A DNA stretch of 64,000 bases from Alteribacillus bidgolensis (GCF_002886255.1 NZ_KZ614149.1:3965272-4029271); one strand, 5' to 3'; positions 43,987 through 54,207 are shown, counted from the stretch's first letter. Numbers and translations are program-made. Notes: generated by a model from the letters alone, not told the origin.

Positions 43987-46227
43987 ATGCAACGACAAAT
44001 TGTAGAAAAGATGCTCGGCGGAATGAATCCAGAACAAAAAGAAGCAGTACAGCACACAGAAGGCCCTCTACTAGTGATGGCAGGAGCAGGGAGCGGAAAA
44101 ACCCGTGTGCTCACTCATCGGATTGCTTATTTGATACGTGAAAAAGGGGTGCCTCCGTATGCCATTTTGGCCATCACGTTTACGAATAAAGCAGCCCGTG
44201 AAATGAAAGAGCGCGTGGCTAATTTGGTCGGACCGGTGGCCGAAGACATTTGGATGTCGACTTTTCACTCCATGTGTGTAAGGATATTGCGTCGTGATAT
44301 TGACAGAATCGGCTATAACCGAAACTTTTCGATTCTTGATAGCTCTGATCAATTGTCTGTCATTAAACAAATTTTAAAAGACCAAAATATTGATTCTAAA
44401 AAATATGACCCGCGCAGTATGCTTGGAATGATTTCATCTGCTAAAAATGTGCTGGATACACCGGAAAAATTTGCAGAAAAAGCATATGGACCTGTTGAAG
44501 AAACAGCGGCAGACGTTTATAAAGAATATCAACGCCGCCTGCGAACCAATCATGCTCTTGATTTTGATGATTTAATTATGATGACCATTAAGTTATTCAA
44601 GCAGGTGCCGGAAGTTTTATCTTTCTATCAACGAAAATTTCAATATATTCACGTCGATGAATATCAAGATACAAACAGAGCTCAGTATGTCCTCGTTAAC
44701 TTACTAGCTGAGAATCACCGGAATTTATGCGTAGTGGGGGACTCAGATCAATCGATTTATAAATGGCGCGGAGCTGATATTGAAAATATCCTTTCTTTTG
44801 AAAACGATTATGAAGAATGCAGGTCGATTCTTTTAGAACAAAACTACCGATCCACTAAGAAAATTTTGCTAGCTGCCAATGAAGTCATTAAAAATAACAG
44901 CGGACGTAAACCTAAAAACCTTTGGACTGAAAATGATGATGGGAAAAATATACACTACTTTCAAGCTGCGGATGAACGGGATGAATCGGTGTATGTCGTG
45001 GAAAAAATAAAAGAAGCGGTGCAAAACGGAGACTACGATTATTCTGATATTGCCGTTTTATACCGTACCAATGCCCAGTCCCGTGTCATGGAGGAAATGT
45101 TTTTAAAATCCAATATAAACTACAATATGATCGGCGGTACGAAGTTCTATGATAGAAAAGAAATTAAAGATGTGCTTGCCTATTTACGAGTGGTTGCTAA
45201 TCCAGATGACGATATCAGTCTTGGCCGCATTATAAATGTACCAAAACGAGGAATCGGTGCAACGACTGTAGATAAAATTGCTGCTTATGCCAACAACCAA
45301 GGAATATCTATGTTTGCAGCTCTACAGGAAGCCGATCAAATTGGCTTAAGTGCACGTCCAACCAAAAAATTGCTGGAGTTTTCGGAGCAGCTTGGCAACT
45401 GGATCCAATTGCAAGATTATTTATCGGTCACTGAGCTAGTTGATGAATTACTTGAAAAAACAGGTTACCGCGATGCTTTAAAAGAAGACAAATCTCTAGA
45501 ATCTCAGAGCAGACTAGAAAATATTGATGAGTTTATATCCGTAACGAAAGACTTTGAGAAGAAAAACGAAGACAAATCTTTAATCGCGTTCTTGACTGAT
45601 CTTGCGCTTGTTTCTGATATTAATCAGGAGGAAGAAGACGATGAAAGCGCAGTTGTGATGATGACACTGCACTCAGCAAAAGGGCTTGAGTTTCCTGTAG
45701 TGTTTTTAATTGGAATGGAGGAAGGCGTATTTCCGCACAGCCGCTCTTTATTTGAAAATGAAGAAATGGAAGAAGAAAGACGACTCGCGTATGTAGGTAT
45801 TACGAGAGCAGAGGAAGAACTGCATCTTACACATGCTCATATGCGCCAATTGTATGGCCGGACGCAGGCAAATCCAATGTCGCGTTTCATTCAAGAACTT
45901 CCGCAGGATGTTATTGATGGAATGGAGAAAGAAAACAAACCGGATTGGATAAAGACAAGCATAGGAGGAGCGAATAGCGGAGTTTCTCCATTTGAACGAA
46001 AGCGGAAAGCAGCAGTTGCTCCTGCGAAAGGAAGAACCATATCAGCGTCGACTGGCGGAAGCAGTTTCGACTGGCAGGTTGGCGATAAAGCGGAGCATAA
46101 AAAATGGGGTACAGGAACTGTAGTTAGTATCAAAGGAGAAGGGGAAGATGTTGAACTCGACGTAGCGTTTCCTACAGAAGGGGTTAAACGTCTCTACGCT
46201 AAATTTGCTCCGATTTCAAAAGCCTAA
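43987..46227 (+). CDS. pcrA: ATP-dependent DNA helicase PcrA
   Basis: SF1A 3'-5' helicase (746 aa), essential in Gram-positives for repair and transcription conflicts. Walker A is AGAGSGKT (32-39), the DExx box is VDEYQDTN, then QNYRSTKKIL, TLHSAKGLEFPVVF and YVGITRAEE. The C-terminal Tudor-like domain (WQVGDKAEHKKWGTGTVV near 690) is the RNA polymerase-binding part. Length is normal. Confidence 0.97.
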   Translation: MQRQIVEKMLGGMNPEQKEAVQHTEGPLLVMAGAGSGKTRVLTHRIAYLIREKGVPPYAILAITFTNKAAREMKERVANLVGPVAEDIWMSTFHSMCVRILRRDIDRIGYNRNFSILDSSDQLSVIKQILKDQNIDSKKYDPRSMLGMISSAKNVLDTPEKFAEKAYGPVEETAADVYKEYQRRLRTNHALDFDDLIMMTIKLFKQVPEVLSFYQRKFQYIHVDEYQDTNRAQYVLVNLLAENHRNLCVVGDSDQSIYKWRGADIENILSFENDYEECRSILLEQNYRSTKKILLAANEVIKNNSGRKPKNLWTENDDGKNIHYFQAADERDESVYVVEKIKEAVQNGDYDYSDIAVLYRTNAQSRVMEEMFLKSNINYNMIGGTKFYDRKEIKDVLAYLRVVANPDDDISLGRIINVPKRGIGATTVDKIAAYANNQGISMFAALQEADQIGLSARPTKKLLEFSEQLGNWIQLQDYLSVTELVDELLEKTGYRDALKEDKSLESQSRLENIDEFISVTKDFEKKNEDKSLIAFLTDLALVSDINQEEEDDESAVVMMTLHSAKGLEFPVVFLIGMEEGVFPHSRSLFENEEMEEERRLAYVGITRAEEELHLTHAHMRQLYGRTQANPMSRFIQELPQDVIDGMEKENKPDWIKTSIGGANSGVSPFERKRKAAVAPAKGRTISASTGGSSFDWQVGDKAEHKKWGTGTVVSIKGEGEDVELDVAFPTEGVKRLYAKFAPISKA

Positions 46228-46253
46228 CGCAGAGTTAGAAAGGAAGGCAGTCA

Positions 46254-48257
46254 ATGAATCGAAAAGATGCAGAGGAGCAGGTCGAAAAGCTCCGGCAATT
46301 ATTAGATAAATATGGCTATCATTATTATGTGCTGGATAATCCGCTTGTCCCAGATTCTGAGTACGACGAAAAAATGCAAAAACTCATGACATTAGAAGAA
46401 GAATTTCCAGATCTTCAAAGTAATGATTCACCTACGGTTCGTGTAGGAGGACCACCTTTAGAAGCATTTGAGAAAGTACAGCATGAAATCCCAATGATGA
46501 GCCTTGGCAATGCTTTCAACGAACAGGATTTATATGATTTTGATCGAAGAGTTCGACAAGTAACAGGAGATGACGTTCAATATACATGTGAGTTAAAAAT
46601 AGACGGTCTTGCTGTTTCGTTGTCGTATGAAAATGGAAGCTTTGTCCGCGGAGCAACACGAGGAGACGGTACAACAGGAGAAGACATTACGAGTAATTTA
46701 AAAACAGTAGGCTCGATTCCGCTTCGGCTGCGAAAACCAGCTGACATTGAAGTGCGTGGAGAAGTATTTATGCCAAAACACTCCTTTGAAAGATTAAACG
46801 AGGCAAAAGAAAATGCGGGAGAAATGTTGTTTGCCAATCCACGAAACGCGGCAGCAGGTTCCTTACGTCAGCTTGATCCTAAAATTGCTGCTAGCAGAAA
46901 TCTGGATATTTTCTTATATGCAATAGCTGATGATAAAGGGATAGGATTAGAAACTCATTTCGAAGCTATTACTTATATGAAGGAGTTAGGATTTAAAACA
47001 AATCCGGAAAGCAAACATTGCAGCAGTATAGAAGAAGTTCTTGAATATGTGAACAGCTGGGTAAACCGCCGTAACGATTTACGTTATGAAATCGATGGGA
47101 TTGTTATAAAAGTAGATGATCTAAAGCAGCAGCAAGACCTTGGCTTTACAGCCAAAAACCCTCGCTGGGCTATTGCGTATAAATTTCCCGCCGAAGAAAA
47201 AGTGACTACACTGACAGGCATTACTCTTTCCGTCGGACGAACTGGGGTTGTTACTCCTACCGCACAATTGAAAGCAGTAAAAGTTGCTGGAACGACAGTA
47301 CAGCGGGCTTCACTTCATAATGAAGACCTCATTCGCGAGAAAGATATTAAAATAGGCGACCAAGTCGTTATCAAAAAAGCAGGAGACATTATTCCTGAAG
47401 TAGTTAGAGTGTTAGACGATCTGCGTGAAGGAAATGAAAAGGACTTTGAAATGCCTACAGAATGTCCTGCATGCGGAAGTGAACTTGTTCGGCTTGAGGA
47501 AGAAGTAGCACTTCGCTGCATCAATCCACAATGTCCTGCTCAAATGCAGGAAGCGTTGATTCATTTTGTCTCTAGAGATGCTATGAACATCGACGGGCTG
47601 GGTGAGAAAGTTATTCAGCAGCTTTTCAGCCACAATCTTGTAGCAGGAATTGCTGATTTGTATAAGCTTGAAAAAGAAGAGCTTCTTAAGCTTGAACGAA
47701 TGGGAGAGAAATCTGTCCAAAACTTGTTAAATGCCATTGAAGCGTCTAAAGAAAATTCTTTGGAAAAGTTAATATTTGGTCTTGGCATTCGGTTTGTCGG
47801 TTCGAAAGCAGCAAGAACCCTAGCTGAACATTTTGAAACGATGGAACATCTGCAAACAGCTTCTTCTGATGATTTGCTTGCTATTTATGAAGTTGGTGAA
47901 AAAATGGCAGATTCTATTGTCAGTTATTTTGAAAAACCGGAAGCTGCAGTGTTAATAAATGAACTAAAAGAACTCGGTGTTAATATGACTTATAAAGGAC
48001 CGAAAAAAGCAGCGACTGCAGTTGATTCTATTTTTTATGGGAAAACTGTTGTTTTGACTGGTTCCTTAGAGAACGTAACGAGAAAGGAAGCAAAACAAAA
48101 AATAGAATCATTTGGCGGAAAAGTCACAGGAAGTGTCAGTAAAAACACAGACTTGCTTATTGCTGGTGAAGATGCAGGATCAAAGTTAACCAAAGCCCAA
48201 GAAATTGGAGTAGAAATATGGGGAGAAGACCAATTTTTAGAAGAAGTTGATTCGTAA
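46254..48257 (+). CDS. ligA: NAD-dependent DNA ligase
   Basis: Replicative ligase (667 aa). The adenylated lysine is Lys115 in CELKIDG. It also has the Ia domain (YHYYVLDNP..PDSEYD), the OB fold, a four-Cys zinc finger (CPACG ... CINPQCP) near 405-430, helix-hairpin-helix repeats and a C-terminal BRCT domain (about 590-667). ATG follows AAAGGAAGG. It is 26 bases from pcrA, so it is probably cotranscribed. Confidence 0.97.
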   Translation: MNRKDAEEQVEKLRQLLDKYGYHYYVLDNPLVPDSEYDEKMQKLMTLEEEFPDLQSNDSPTVRVGGPPLEAFEKVQHEIPMMSLGNAFNEQDLYDFDRRVRQVTGDDVQYTCELKIDGLAVSLSYENGSFVRGATRGDGTTGEDITSNLKTVGSIPLRLRKPADIEVRGEVFMPKHSFERLNEAKENAGEMLFANPRNAAAGSLRQLDPKIAASRNLDIFLYAIADDKGIGLETHFEAITYMKELGFKTNPESKHCSSIEEVLEYVNSWVNRRNDLRYEIDGIVIKVDDLKQQQDLGFTAKNPRWAIAYKFPAEEKVTTLTGITLSVGRTGVVTPTAQLKAVKVAGTTVQRASLHNEDLIREKDIKIGDQVVIKKAGDIIPEVVRVLDDLREGNEKDFEMPTECPACGSELVRLEEEVALRCINPQCPAQMQEALIHFVSRDAMNIDGLGEKVIQQLFSHNLVAGIADLYKLEKEELLKLERMGEKSVQNLLNAIEASKENSLEKLIFGLGIRFVGSKAARTLAEHFETMEHLQTASSDDLLAIYEVGEKMADSIVSYFEKPEAAVLINELKELGVNMTYKGPKKAATAVDSIFYGKTVVLTGSLENVTRKEAKQKIESFGGKVTGSVSKNTDLLIAGEDAGSKLTKAQEIGVEIWGEDQFLEEVDS

Positions 48258-48286
48258 GTTCACATTCTCGAAATAAAAGTACAATG

Positions 48287-48323
48287 TTAAGGAGAGAGGA
48301 TGAAACCTTTCTCCTTGTCTCTT
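48287..48323 (+). terminator. Probable terminator after ligA
   Basis: AAGGAGA / TTCTCCTT form a stem around GAGGATGAAACC, followed by a loose U-tract (GTCTCTTTT). Confidence 0.5.
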
Positions 48324-48464
48324 TTAAAATACTATTTTTTTCACTTGAGAATCTTTGTCAGTCGTTCTATGATGGAATTTGAGCTAGTTGAAAAATAGAT
48401 ATTGTATTACATAGATAAACGTATGACAGGAAAAAAGTTCCCGGGGAAATGAGGAGATAGAAAC

Positions 48465-49655
48465 ATGTGGAAGAATACGGGAATGATTGCGTTATCCTCT
48501 CTTCTTTTATTATCAGGTTGTCTGCCCGGTTTAGAACCTGATGATGAAGGAGTGGATATCGATCAAGATGATGAGGAAGAAGCGGACGTAGAAGTAAGTC
48601 CTGAAATACCAAGTTTGGATAATTACTACCGCAGTATTTTACAGGATGGACAGTTTATACACGGTGTAACAAGGGGATTCAATACGGATATTGTTTATAA
48701 CCGAATGGATTTAGAGAGAATGGAAGTGGGCATGCAAGAGATTGCCTCTGAAGAATTTAACCAGAACGAATATTTCTTTCGAGAAGGGCAGTTTATCAAT
48801 AGAAATGAATTGAACAGCTGGCTTATGAGAGAAAAAGAAGGTAGTGAAGAGGAAGAAGGGAATCCAGACGGACTAAATCCTCCGCTTGGGAGCGGAGAAA
48901 GCTTTGAAGAGCAGGAGAGTTCGCAGCCAAGGGTCCTCTCTAATATTCTTGAACATAATTACGTATTTGAAAACGAAGAAGGAAACCTTCAAGTGGGAGG
49001 ACTCGTAATAGGTCTGTCCATGAATAGTGTTTATTATTTCAGGGAGCAAAATAGTGATGGCACATATGGTCCGTGGCTAAATGAGACAATAAATGAACAA
49101 ACCAGTTTAGAGGAAGGCAAAAACTTAGCTAATGAAGTTCTTGAGAGATTGAGAAATGAAGAAAGAGCGGAGGGAGCATTGTCTAGTGTTCCGATTATGT
49201 TTGCTATTTTTCGTGAAGCTCCTCGCGATTCCACGGTTCCCGGTGAATTTATTGCGACAGCAGTGGCTCCACCTGAAGAAGGAATAGGTGATTGGCAATC
49301 TTTAAATGAAAAACATTATCTCTTTCCATCTAATAATGCAGATGAGGAACAAAGAGACGATGCCGAAGCTTTTAATCAGTTCAGAAATGATGTTAATCAA
49401 TTTTTCGAAAACTATGTCGGGGTAGTCGGAGAAGGATATTACCAAAATGATGAATTAAGAAGCCTCTCCATCGAAATACCGATAACGTTTTACAGTAAAA
49501 CAGAAATCATTGCTTTGACTCAGCATGTTACTGACCGATTAGAGCAACGCTTTCCAGATGAATTAGAAATAGAAGTGAAAATTTCATCCACAGGCGGAGA
49601 AGAAGCACTGGTTGTAAAAGAGCCAGGTAAAGATCCATTTATCCATGTGTATTAA
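48465..49655 (+). CDS. camS: CamS family sex-pheromone lipoprotein
   Basis: A 396-residue lipoprotein with lipobox LLSGC near residue 18 and an acidic spacer. The CamS domain (DUF2 of the staphylococcal cAM373 precursor family) has NYYRS.LQDGQFIHGVTRGFNTD near 55 and NQFFENYVGVVGEGYY near 310. In some Gram-positives the signal peptide of this family is processed to a short peptide pheromone. That is known for staphylococci and enterococci and is not shown here. Located between ligA and gatC, the usual order. Called yerH in B. subtilis. Confidence 0.9.
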   Translation: MWKNTGMIALSSLLLLSGCLPGLEPDDEGVDIDQDDEEEADVEVSPEIPSLDNYYRSILQDGQFIHGVTRGFNTDIVYNRMDLERMEVGMQEIASEEFNQNEYFFREGQFINRNELNSWLMREKEGSEEEEGNPDGLNPPLGSGESFEEQESSQPRVLSNILEHNYVFENEEGNLQVGGLVIGLSMNSVYYFREQNSDGTYGPWLNETINEQTSLEEGKNLANEVLERLRNEERAEGALSSVPIMFAIFREAPRDSTVPGEFIATAVAPPEEGIGDWQSLNEKHYLFPSNNADEEQRDDAEAFNQFRNDVNQFFENYVGVVGEGYYQNDELRSLSIEIPITFYSKTEIIALTQHVTDRLEQRFPDELEIEVKISSTGGEEALVVKEPGKDPFIHVY

Positions 49656-49668
49656 TCAACAACTTAAT

Positions 49669-49701
49669 GGGCAATGGCGCTGATACGTTGCCCGTCTTTT
49701 T
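49669..49701 (+). terminator. Terminator after camS
   Basis: GGGCAA (49669-49674) pairs with TTGCCC (49688-49693) and is followed by GTCTTTTTC. Confidence 0.75.
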
Positions 49702-49757
49702 CTTATTTGGTATCATCTATATATTGTGAAAGAACGAATTAGGTGGAGGTGACCGGA

Positions 49758-50048
49758 ATGGCCCGTATTACAAAAGATCAAGTGAAACACGTAGCTCATC
49801 TTGCTCGTCTGTCTGTAACAGAAGAAGAAGTGGACACTTTCACAGAACAGCTTGATGCTATTATCGGATTTGCAGAGCAGCTTAATGAGCTTGAGACGGA
49901 TGGGGTGGAACCTACCACTCATGTGCTTGATATTCATAATGTATTACGTGAAGATGAGCAACGCCCTTCATTAGATCGTGAAGAAGCGTTAAAAAATGCA
50001 CCCGACCAAGAAGATGGACAGGTAAAAGTGCCGTCAGTGCTAGAGTAA
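49758..50048 (+). CDS. gatC: Asp-tRNA(Asn)/Glu-tRNA(Gln) amidotransferase subunit C
   Basis: A 96-residue belt subunit that stabilises the GatA-GatB complex. It has RITKDQVKHVAHLARL at the start and a C-terminal A..QEDGQVKVP.VLE segment. ATG 49758 is placed 5 bases after GGAGGTGA. An upstream in-frame GTG at 49743 lies in that site. Length equals the B. subtilis protein. First of gatCAB. Confidence 0.95.
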   Translation: MARITKDQVKHVAHLARLSVTEEEVDTFTEQLDAIIGFAEQLNELETDGVEPTTHVLDIHNVLREDEQRPSLDREEALKNAPDQEDGQVKVPSVLE

Positions 50049-50063
50049 AGGAGGGAACGATAG

Positions 50064-51521
50064 ATGTCTATTTTAGAAGAAAGCTTTTCATCGATACATA
50101 AAAAGCTTCACAATAAAGAAATAAAGGTATCAGATCTAGTGGATGCATCTTACTCGCGAATTAAGGAAGTAGACGATAAGGTACAAGCATTTTTGACATT
50201 GGATGAAGAGGGAGCTAGAGAACAAGCAAAAAAATTAGATGAAGCACTAGAAAGCGATGATACGAGAGGTCTTTTGTTTGGACTGCCCGCAGGAATAAAA
50301 GATAACATCGTAACAAATGGACTTCGTACTACTTGTGCAAGTCAGCTGTTATCCAATTTTGAACCAGTTCATAATGCTACCGTTATAAATGGGTTGGAGA
50401 ACGCAGAATCGGTTACAATAGGCAAATTGAACATGGATGAATTTGCGATGGGATCTTCTAATGAAAATTCCGGTTTTCAAACGACTCGCAACCCTTGGAA
50501 TATAGAATATGTTCCTGGAGGATCAAGCGGCGGTTCTGCAGCTTCAGTGGCAGCAGGAGAAGTAACTTTTGCTCTTGGTTCTGATACAGGCGGATCGATT
50601 CGTCAGCCAGCTTCATACTGCGGTGTCGTAGGCTTAAAGCCAACATACGGCCGTGTATCCCGTTTTGGACTTGTTGCCTTTGCCTCCTCTCTTGACCAAA
50701 TTGGTCCTTTAACACGTACTGTAGAGGATAATGCGCTTGTCCTTGGAGAAATTGCAGGGCATTGTAAAAAAGATTCCACATCTGCAGACGTTTCTGTACC
50801 GGATTATCTTTCGTCCCTAATAGGTGATGTAAAAGGACTGCGAATTGCTGTACCGAAAGAATATCTTGGAGAAGGGGTCAATGAGGACGTAAGACAGCGC
50901 GTACTTGAGGCTCTTAAAGTATTAGAAGAACAAGGAGCAACTTGGGAAGAAGTATCCTTGCCACATTCTCAGTATGCTGTAGCCGCTTATTATCTACTTG
51001 CTTCGTCTGAGGCATCTGCTAACCTGGCTCGTTTTGACGGGGTTCGTTACGGAGTTCGTGCAAAAAATCCAAATAATTTGATTGATATGTATAAAGAAAC
51101 ACGCAGTAACGGTTTCGGTGACGAAGTAAAACGCCGTATTATGTTAGGAACATTTGCTCTAAGCTCCGGGTATTATGATGCATATTACAAAAAAGCTCAA
51201 AAAGTACGTACATTGATTAAACAGGATTTTGATAAAATTTGGGAAGACTATGATGTTGTGATCGGACCAACTGCTCCAACAACTGCCTTTAAAGTAGGCG
51301 AAAAAATTGACGATCCATTAACGATGTATGCAAATGATATTTTAACTATTCCGGTTAACTTGGCAGGGGTTCCTGCAATATCAGTTCCTTGCGGTTTTTC
51401 AGAAGGATTGCCAGTTGGTCTGCAAATCATTGCTAAACCATTTGAAGAAGGAACAGTATATCGAGTGGCACACGCTTATGAACAAGCGACGGATCATCAT
51501 AAAGTAAAGCCGGAACTGTAA
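50064..51521 (+). CDS. gatA: Asp-tRNA(Asn)/Glu-tRNA(Gln) amidotransferase subunit A
   Basis: Amidase-signature glutaminase (485 aa) that releases ammonia for tRNA-dependent amidation. The Ser-cisSer-Lys triad is Lys79 (GIKDNI), Ser154 (PGGSSGGSAA) and Ser178 (DTGGSIRQPA). ATG follows AAAGGAGGG. It lies 15 bases after gatC and 14 before gatB. Confidence 0.97.
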   Translation: MSILEESFSSIHKKLHNKEIKVSDLVDASYSRIKEVDDKVQAFLTLDEEGAREQAKKLDEALESDDTRGLLFGLPAGIKDNIVTNGLRTTCASQLLSNFEPVHNATVINGLENAESVTIGKLNMDEFAMGSSNENSGFQTTRNPWNIEYVPGGSSGGSAASVAAGEVTFALGSDTGGSIRQPASYCGVVGLKPTYGRVSRFGLVAFASSLDQIGPLTRTVEDNALVLGEIAGHCKKDSTSADVSVPDYLSSLIGDVKGLRIAVPKEYLGEGVNEDVRQRVLEALKVLEEQGATWEEVSLPHSQYAVAAYYLLASSEASANLARFDGVRYGVRAKNPNNLIDMYKETRSNGFGDEVKRRIMLGTFALSSGYYDAYYKKAQKVRTLIKQDFDKIWEDYDVVIGPTAPTTAFKVGEKIDDPLTMYANDILTIPVNLAGVPAISVPCGFSEGLPVGLQIIAKPFEEGTVYRVAHAYEQATDHHKVKPEL

Positions 51522-51535
51522 GGGGGGAAAAGAAG

Positions 51536-52969
51536 ATGAAATTTGATACGGTAATTGGACTAGAAGTCCACTCAGAATTAAAAACAAACACAAAAATCTT
51601 TTGTAATTGCTCAACTGAATTTGGAGCACCACCAAACACACATACTTGTCCAGTATGTCTCGGTCATCCTGGTGTATTGCCTGTGTTAAACAAACGAGCA
51701 GTAGAATATGCGATGAAAGCAGCTCTTGCACTAAATTGTGAAATTGCGGAAGAAACGAAGTTTGACCGTAAAAACTACTTTTATCCTGACAACCCGAAAG
51801 CATACCAAATTTCTCAGTTTGACAAACCAATTGGAGAAAATGGCTGGATTGAGATTGAAGTAGAGGGCTATAAGAAAAAGATTGGGATTACCCGCATCCA
51901 TATGGAAGAAGACGCTGGAAAACTGACACATGATGAGTATGGAGCTCATTCCCTCGTTGATTTTAACAGGGTTGGTACACCTTTAATTGAAATCGTATCG
52001 GAACCGGACATTGAAACACCAGAAGAAGCCTATGCATATTTAGAAAAATTAAAAGCTATTTTGCAGTATACGGAAGTGTCAGACTGTAAAATGGAAGAAG
52101 GTTCGCTGCGCTGTGATGCTAATATTTCATTGAAGCCGGCAGGGCAGGAAGAGTTTGGTACGAAAACAGAGCTTAAAAACTTGAACTCTTTTGCTAACGT
52201 CCAAAAAGGACTTGCTTTTGAAGAAAAGCGCCAAGAACAAGAATTACTTTCCGGCGGAGAAATTCTTCAAGAGACCCGGCGCTGGGATGACGCGAAAAAA
52301 GAAACGATTCTTATGCGTGTAAAAGAAGGATCAGATGACTACAGATATTTCCCAGAACCAGACCTTGTGTCTCTTTACATTGATGAAGACTGGAAAGCTA
52401 AAATCAAGGAAGATATTCCAGAGCTCCCAGATGCACGAAAAGCTCGTTATATTGAAGAATATGGATTGCCTGAATATGATGCGGGAGTCATTACGCAATC
52501 CAAAAATATGTCTGATTTCTTCCAGGAGACGATTAATCAAGGAGCAGATGCAAAGCAGGCTGCTAATTGGCTGATGGGTGAAGTGAATGGTTATTTGAAT
52601 TCGGAAGGCTTAGAATTAAACGATGTCGCTCTCTCGCCGGAAAGTCTTGCAAAGCTGATCAACTTAATCGAAAAAGGAACCATTTCAAGTAAAATCGCCA
52701 AAAAAGTTTTCGCTGATGTTATGAAAGAAGGCGGAGATCCAGAACAAATTGTAAAAGACAAAGGGCTTGTACAAATTTCAGATGAAGGCGAATTGAAAAA
52801 AATCGTGGATGGTATCCTTGATAATAATGCACAGTCCATTGAAGACTATAAAAACGGAAAAGACAAAGCGCTCGGTTTCTTAGTTGGCCAAGTTATGAAA
52901 GAAACAAAAGGGAAAGCTAACCCGCAGATGGTTAATAAGCTGATCGTAGAAGGAATGGACGAACGTTAA
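51536..52969 (+). CDS. gatB: Asp-tRNA(Asn)/Glu-tRNA(Gln) amidotransferase subunit B
   Basis: Kinase and tRNA-binding subunit (477 aa). The catalytic cradle shows GLEVHSELKTNTKIFCNCS at the start with zinc Cys residues, HTCPVCLGHPG, RIHMEEDAGK and RYFPEPDL. The helical and YqeY-like tail domains follow, ending MKETKGKANPQMVNKLI. A terminator follows directly. Confidence 0.97.
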   Translation: MKFDTVIGLEVHSELKTNTKIFCNCSTEFGAPPNTHTCPVCLGHPGVLPVLNKRAVEYAMKAALALNCEIAEETKFDRKNYFYPDNPKAYQISQFDKPIGENGWIEIEVEGYKKKIGITRIHMEEDAGKLTHDEYGAHSLVDFNRVGTPLIEIVSEPDIETPEEAYAYLEKLKAILQYTEVSDCKMEEGSLRCDANISLKPAGQEEFGTKTELKNLNSFANVQKGLAFEEKRQEQELLSGGEILQETRRWDDAKKETILMRVKEGSDDYRYFPEPDLVSLYIDEDWKAKIKEDIPELPDARKARYIEEYGLPEYDAGVITQSKNMSDFFQETINQGADAKQAANWLMGEVNGYLNSEGLELNDVALSPESLAKLINLIEKGTISSKIAKKVFADVMKEGGDPEQIVKDKGLVQISDEGELKKIVDGILDNNAQSIEDYKNGKDKALGFLVGQVMKETKGKANPQMVNKLIVEGMDER

Positions 52970-52983
52970 TAATTGAAAGAAAC

Positions 52984-53020
52984 ATACCCCCTTTGCTCCA
53001 GAGGAGTGAGGGGGTATTTT
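52984..53020 (+). terminator. Terminator shared by gatB and the convergent phosphoesterase
   Basis: ATACCCCCT / AGGGGGTAT form a strong 9-bp stem followed by TTTT. The last bases touch the stop codon of the minus-strand gene. Confidence 0.85.
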
Positions 53021-53726
53021 AAGTTTCAATAGTGACAGACTCGGTGTGATATTCTCCGTTATGATAAATAAGTGCATTTAATTGTTTATTAAACCCAGCT
53101 CCCCCGTCTATTCCAATTTTGTCTGGCTGAAACCACACTTCTGCGTCTTCTTGAAGTGTCATCGTAGGGGTATGTCCAAAAATAACTTTTTTTGTGGTAG
53201 AGACGGTATTTTCTAAGAAAGGGGATCGGATCCATAACAACTCTTCTTCAGGTGTTTCTTTCCAATTTTCCAGAGAAGGGTTAATCCCGGCATGGACAAG
53301 AATATGTTCATTCGTTTCTATATAGTTTTCAAGATTCTTTATAAATTGATAATGTTCAGCGAATTCTTTTGTTATCCATTTATGGATTTCGTCAAACGAA
53401 TCCTTTAACACCCGGTTTCCCGCATAACTTTTTAAGGTTTCTCTTCCGCCATTTTGTATCCATAACGATACATCAATGTCGTCTGCATTTTCAAAGGCAT
53501 CAAGCATCATACGCTCATGATTTCCTTTTAGAAATACAACATGCTCTCCTGCAATTTGTTGGAGTTGAAGCAAATAACGAATAAGCTGATTGGATTGAGG
53601 GCCGCGGTCGATGTAATCCCCCAAAAGATAAAGCTGGTCTTTTTTAGGGTCATAGTTTAATTGACTCAGAAGAGAAGTGAAAGCTTTAAATTGGCCATGA
53701 ATATCAGAAATAAAAATTTCCCGCAT
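53019..53726 (-). CDS. PPP-family metallophosphoesterase (serine/threonine phosphatase-like)
   Basis: A 235-residue two-metal phosphatase. Metal-ligand blocks are DIHG (8-11), GDYIDRG (36-42), GNHE (68-71), LVHAGI near 142 and FGHTP near 183, the full set for bacterial PPP or Ap4A-hydrolase-like enzymes. Whether it acts on phosphoproteins, dinucleoside tetraphosphates or RNA caps cannot be decided. The start ATG 53726 is followed by REIFISDIHG with a GGGGG site upstream. Convergent with gatB. Confidence 0.87.
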   Translation of the reverse strand: MREIFISDIHGQFKAFTSLLSQLNYDPKKDQLYLLGDYIDRGPQSNQLIRYLLQLQQIAGEHVVFLKGNHERMMLDAFENADDIDVSLWIQNGGRETLKSYAGNRVLKDSFDEIHKWITKEFAEHYQFIKNLENYIETNEHILVHAGINPSLENWKETPEEELLWIRSPFLENTVSTTKKVIFGHTPTMTLQEDAEVWFQPDKIGIDGGAGFNKQLNALIYHNGEYHTESVTIET

Positions 53727-53956
53727 AATAATGTCAATTCCCCCTTACTCTGTCTATACACGTAAACATTCCCTTTTGAACGAGGAAAAAAACGCAAATT
53801 CCTGCTGTTGTATGTAAAGCGGCAAGCAGTATGACTTATACACGACAAACTGTTCTAAAAGAAAGATCTTCTAAGAAAATATGCATATTACAGAGGTGCT
53901 TTTAGATAGTTTGATTAGAAACGTCTTATGTGATAACCAAGGTATATATTAAAGAA

Positions 53957-54062
53957 AGTGAGGCTGTCTCAAAAGTTATGAAATCATCTAACAACTGAAT
54001 ATGCTAGACTCGTGCGGGAAATATGGCAGTGGGAAGACCCCGAAGTGAGTATATTTCAGGTT
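53957..54062 (+). repeat. Degenerate mobile-element/repeat remnant
   Basis: The gap 53727-54095 has no gene. GAGGCTGTCTCAAAAG at 53961-53976 resembles the terminal repeat seen at ends of several Gram-positive insertion sequences. GACTCGTGCGGGAAATATG (54007-54025) and GGGAAGACCCCGAAG resemble the reverse complement of the repeat at 17.1-17.3 kb (CTCCTGCGGGAT ... GAAGACACCGCAG). This looks like an eroded copy, with no transposase. Confidence 0.4.
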
Positions 54063-54095
54063 CGTTTGCTGAGAATTGACTTATAGGAAAGCTCC

Positions 54096-54127
54096 TAAAA
54101 AAAGAGGCCTGGTATAATAACCAGGCC
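54096..54127 (-). terminator. Terminator of the 105-codon minus-strand gene
   Basis: On the minus strand GGCCTGGT / ACCAGGCC (8 bp, 6-base loop) is followed by TCTTTTTTT. Confidence 0.85.
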
Positions 54128-54207
54128 CACGAGGAGGAAGTCTTTCCATTTATCAAAAATGGAAACAAAAGAAGACAAGGGGGCAAAGCTTTCTTTTGTT
54201 TCACCTG

